The notes under the pieces are model-generated. The model was not told where the DNA came from, did no database searches, and saw only the letters and a list, made by a program, of their open reading frames with translations. Below, one piece after another: positions 6,560 through 8,965 of a stretch of DNA of 8,965 nucleotides (the first letter of the stretch is position 1; every line of letters starts with the position of its first letter). Source of the DNA: Candidatus Vogelbacteria bacterium (GTDB taxonomy: Bacteria; Patescibacteriota; Minisyncoccia; Phycocordibacterales; XYD1-FULL-46-19); NCBI GenBank assembly GCA_011049365.1, contig DSBD01000073.1, positions 1-8,965 of the forward strand, in the 5' to 3' direction. The translations under genes and the position numbers were made by a program.

Positions 6560-7117
6560 ATGAATTATTTATTGTATATAATAATTGCTTTAATTGTTAT
6601 TTTGGTCTTATGGCTTATTTTTGCCTATAATCGTTTTGTTAAGCTCAATAATAGAGCCAAAGAAGCTTGGGCGGATATTGATGTTCAACTCAAGCGACGC
6701 TATGATTTAATTCCGAATCTAGTTAATACCGTCAAGGGTTATATGACTCATGAAGCCGGAACTTTTGAAAAAATTACTCAAGCTCGTTCTCAAGCTATGC
6801 AAGCAGAAAGTGTAGCTGACCACTCTAAGGCTGAGAATGTTTTATCAGGAGCCTTAAAATCTCTTTTTGCTGTTGCTGAATCATATCCTGACTTGAAAGC
6901 TAATCAAAATTTTATAGAGCTCCAAAGAGAACTTGCTGATACGGAAAATAAGATTCAATCGGCTCGGAGATTCTACAACGGAAATGTTAGAGACTTCAAT
7001 ATTCGTTTGGAATCTTTTCCGGATAATTTAGTGGCCGGAGCTTTTAAATTCCAAAGAAAAGATTTCTTTGAGTTGAACGAAGAGGCCGCCAGAGAGCCAG
7101 TGGAAGTTAAGTTTTAA
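6560..7117 (+). CDS. lemA: LemA family membrane protein
   Basis: This 185-residue protein has a short external N-terminus, one transmembrane helix (about 4-22) and a long helical cytoplasmic domain, the usual LemA plan and length. Diagnostic motifs are YNRFVKLNNRAKEAWADIDVQ (about 23-43), LKRRYDLIPNLVNTVKGYM (44-62), AESYPDLKANQNFIELQREL (106-125) and ENKIQSARRFYNGNVRDFN (129-147). The biochemical role of LemA is not established; in many bacteria the gene sits directly next to htpX, as it does here (9 bases apart), which suggests a joint role in membrane protein quality control. The gene begins 51 bases after the groESL terminator with no visible ribosome binding site. Family assignment is secure; function is inferred only from context. 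Confidence 0.95.
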   Translation: MNYLLYIIIALIVILVLWLIFAYNRFVKLNNRAKEAWADIDVQLKRRYDLIPNLVNTVKGYMTHEAGTFEKITQARSQAMQAESVADHSKAENVLSGALKSLFAVAESYPDLKANQNFIELQRELADTENKIQSARRFYNGNVRDFNIRLESFPDNLVAGAFKFQRKDFFELNEEAAREPVEVKF

Positions 7118-7126
7118 AATAACAAA

Positions 7127-8023
7127 ATGGCGACATTATATACTCAACAAGATAGAAATATCAGGCGTACTTGGCTTCTTTTTACCGTCTTCTTTATGGT
7201 TGTTGTGGCCTTAGGCTGGTTTTTTAGTTTTCTCTTGAATGAAGCCCTTTTTCTTTATTTAGCTTTGGCTTTTGCTTTGGTTATGAATATTGTCAGTTTT
7301 TGGTATTCGGATAAAATAGTTTTAAAAATGTCTCGAGCTGAACCGGCTGATGAAAAAACTTATCGGGATTTACATAATATTGTTGAAAATTTGGCCATTA
7401 CCGCTGGCTTACCAAAACCCAAAGTTTATACAATTAATGATCCATCACCAAATGCTTTTGCCACTGGCCGGAATAAGGATAAAGCAGTTGTGGCGGTGAC
7501 GACTGGTCTTTTAAATCTTCTTAATCGTTCTGAATTGGAAGGCGTAATTGCTCATGAATTAGCTCATATTGGTAATAGAGATATACTATTAGCCACCGTG
7601 GCTGCCGTTTTGGTTGGTTTTGTGGTCATCTTATCCGATATGTTTTTAAGATTATCGTTATTTCGCGGACGTAGTTCTTCTAAAGGTGGAGGAGTTCAGG
7701 TGGTTTTAGTATTGATTGGTTTCCTTCTGGCAATGTTGGCGCCTCTTTTTGCCACCTTAATTCAATTGGCTATTTCTCGTCGACGAGAGTTTTTAGCTGA
7801 TGCTTCCGGAGCTCTTTTAACTAGATATCCCGAAGGTTTGGCTAATGCTTTAGAGAAAATAAGTGCTAATAACAGACCACTAGCTACCGCTAGCCAAGCA
7901 ACTGCTCATATGTATATTGCTAACCCTTTTGGTAATAAATCTTCTAATAATTCTAAATGGCGAAAATTATTTATGACTCATCCGCCGGTGGAAGAGAGAA
8001 TAAAAGCTTTGGGCAATAGATAA
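7127..8023 (+). CDS. htpX: HtpX-type membrane zinc metalloprotease (M48 family)
   Basis: This 298-residue protein is an integral membrane endopeptidase thought to degrade misfolded membrane proteins from the cytoplasmic face. Two helices (about 14-36 and 38-59) precede the conserved region PKPKVYTINDPSPNAFATGR (96-115) and the zinc motif H143-E144-L-A-H147 (VIAHELAHIGNRD). Two further hydrophobic stretches follow (about 152-174 and 189-215), then the third zinc ligand region SRRREFLADASGAL with E221 and D225. The C-terminus has THPPVEERIKAL (284-295), the usual ending of the family. Length and catalytic residues are complete, so an active enzyme is expected. It is packed between lemA (9 bases) and a DUF1189-like gene (3 bases) in one probable transcript. 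There is no Shine-Dalgarno motif before the ATG. Confidence 0.96.
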   Translation: MATLYTQQDRNIRRTWLLFTVFFMVVVALGWFFSFLLNEALFLYLALAFALVMNIVSFWYSDKIVLKMSRAEPADEKTYRDLHNIVENLAITAGLPKPKVYTINDPSPNAFATGRNKDKAVVAVTTGLLNLLNRSELEGVIAHELAHIGNRDILLATVAAVLVGFVVILSDMFLRLSLFRGRSSSKGGGVQVVLVLIGFLLAMLAPLFATLIQLAISRRREFLADASGALLTRYPEGLANALEKISANNRPLATASQATAHMYIANPFGNKSSNNSKWRKLFMTHPPVEERIKALGNR

Positions 8024-8026
8024 CTT

Positions 8027-8899
8027 ATGAATCTTTTCAATTTCTTGAATAAAAATATTTACAATCCTTCTTTTTATCTTTCTATTAAGGATAAAAATTT
8101 GAATTTTTCTTTGGGCTATTACCTTATTTTATCTCTTTTTACTTCATTAGTGATAACAATTTTCTTTTTCCTCTTTTTTCTTCTTCCGGTTTCAGAATTT
8201 TTTTGGAATATTAGACCGGGAATTATAAATATTTGGCCGACTGAATTGGCGATAGAGATAGAAGATGGTCAAGTTAAATCGGTCAGGCCTTTTTGGCCGT
8301 ATAAATTTACCCTTCCCGAAGATTTAAAAAAAACATCACCGGTTGAATATTTAATGACTATTGATTTGGATACTCTTAATACTGATCCTCTTCAGCATGA
8401 TTCTCTAATCTTAATGACTAAAGATAGTATTTATATTTCGTCAGATATTTCCGGTCAACCGACTAAACAGAGTTTCAAAAATGTTTTTTCAGGTCAAAAA
8501 GTTACTATCAATAAAGATTATATAAACAATCTATTAATGTCAGCTGATAGGGGTTATAAAATATTATTACCCTTGTTCACTTTATTATCTTTCATTTTCT
8601 TTTTCCTGATATTACTTGGCTGGTTATTAATTGTTTTCTTTGTTGCTCTCTTTGCTCAAATAATTATCAGAAAATATTATCCTTCAATCAGCTATCTTAA
8701 ATCATTTCAATATTGTCTTCATGGGGCGACTGGTGGGATGCTTTTTGCTTGGTTACCCGTTTTATTTTCTTTTGATCTAGCTTTTTCAGTCCCACAATAT
8801 TTACTTTTTTCCGCCGGAATATTATTGGTTATAAATACAAATTTTGAGAAATTAAGAAAAAGGGGGAAGTTAGATGAATTAAACAAGAAAATTATTTAA
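8027..8899 (+). CDS. DUF1189-like multi-pass membrane protein
   Basis: This 290-residue protein begins with a cytoplasmic segment containing YNPSFYLSIKDKNLNFSLGYYLILSL, has a first helix at about 30-53, a large soluble domain (about 54-175) and then hydrophobic segments at about 177-213, 233-250 and 255-272, ending in a lysine-rich tail. The arrangement (FYLSIK-type start, one helix, an extracytoplasmic domain with ELAIEIEDGQVKSVRP, then a cluster of helices) matches the DUF1189 family, whose function is unknown. The match is from remembered family layout, so the name is tentative while the topology is clear. It starts 3 bases after the htpX stop, so co-transcription with lemA-htpX is very likely and a role connected with membrane proteostasis is plausible. 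No catalytic motif is visible. Base composition resembles the neighbours. Confidence 0.65.
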   Translation: MNLFNFLNKNIYNPSFYLSIKDKNLNFSLGYYLILSLFTSLVITIFFFLFFLLPVSEFFWNIRPGIINIWPTELAIEIEDGQVKSVRPFWPYKFTLPEDLKKTSPVEYLMTIDLDTLNTDPLQHDSLILMTKDSIYISSDISGQPTKQSFKNVFSGQKVTINKDYINNLLMSADRGYKILLPLFTLLSFIFFFLILLGWLLIVFFVALFAQIIIRKYYPSISYLKSFQYCLHGATGGMLFAWLPVLFSFDLAFSVPQYLLFSAGILLVINTNFEKLRKRGKLDELNKKII

Positions 8900-8901
8900 T
8901 T

Positions 8902-8947
8902 TACCTTATAATCAAATTATGGTAGATTATCCTAGTTAAGGTATTTT
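8902..8947 (+). terminator. Weak terminator candidate after the DUF1189-like gene
   Basis: TACCTTA (8902-8908) can pair with TAAGGTA (8937-8943), and just inside ATAATC (8908-8913) can pair with GATTAT (8925-8930), giving a bulged AT-rich stem followed by four T. It begins two bases after the stop codon. The stem is weak and the T-run short, so this is only a candidate. The rest of the stretch to the window end holds no recognisable gene. Confidence 0.3.
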
Positions 8948-8965
8948 GAAATAAAAGTTATATAA

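Overview
This AT-rich window (roughly one third G+C by eye) reads as a fragment of a Candidate Phyla Radiation (Patescibacteria) genome, most likely a Parcubacteria-type lineage. The evidence is an RNase J with a basic N-terminal extension, an orphan membrane-anchored family 5 solute-binding protein beginning its soluble part with a GGRLNEGVIG...INPLLAVSEADRDL-type segment that I associate with Parcubacteria, very tight gene packing, and almost no Shine-Dalgarno motifs. The lineage is an inference; the window has no rRNA or ribosomal protein to settle it.

The window is two divergent transcription units around a control region at about 4233-4373. Leftwards (minus strand) run secG, a TM-anchored family 5 solute-binding protein, rnj (RNase J), and the N-terminal 110 codons of a multi-pass membrane protein, probably an MFS transporter, cut by the window edge. 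The last three of these genes are separated by only 7 and 2 bases. Rightwards run groES and groEL, ending in a strong intrinsic terminator at 6476-6508, then lemA, htpX and a DUF1189-like membrane protein, separated by 9 and 3 bases.

The rightward half is a protein-quality-control block: the cytosolic chaperonin GroESL followed by the membrane protease HtpX, its frequent partner LemA and a multi-pass membrane protein. The leftward half combines a Sec translocon subunit, an extracytoplasmic binding protein and an RNA-processing nuclease; it looks like a housekeeping operon.

The most interesting non-coding signals are at two places. Over a near-consensus sigma70-type groES promoter (TTGACG-N16-TATAAT) lie two perfect 8-bp-arm dyads, one overlapping the -35 and one bracketing the -10, neither of which is the classical CIRCE element. 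Immediately after the groEL stop codon there is a locally GC-rich, nested-hairpin element (6360-6428) with a perfect 12-bp stem but no U-tract, so it is not a simple terminator. I saw no insertion sequence, CRISPR array, tRNA or rRNA, and no wholly new protein system; the genes themselves are recognisable families.
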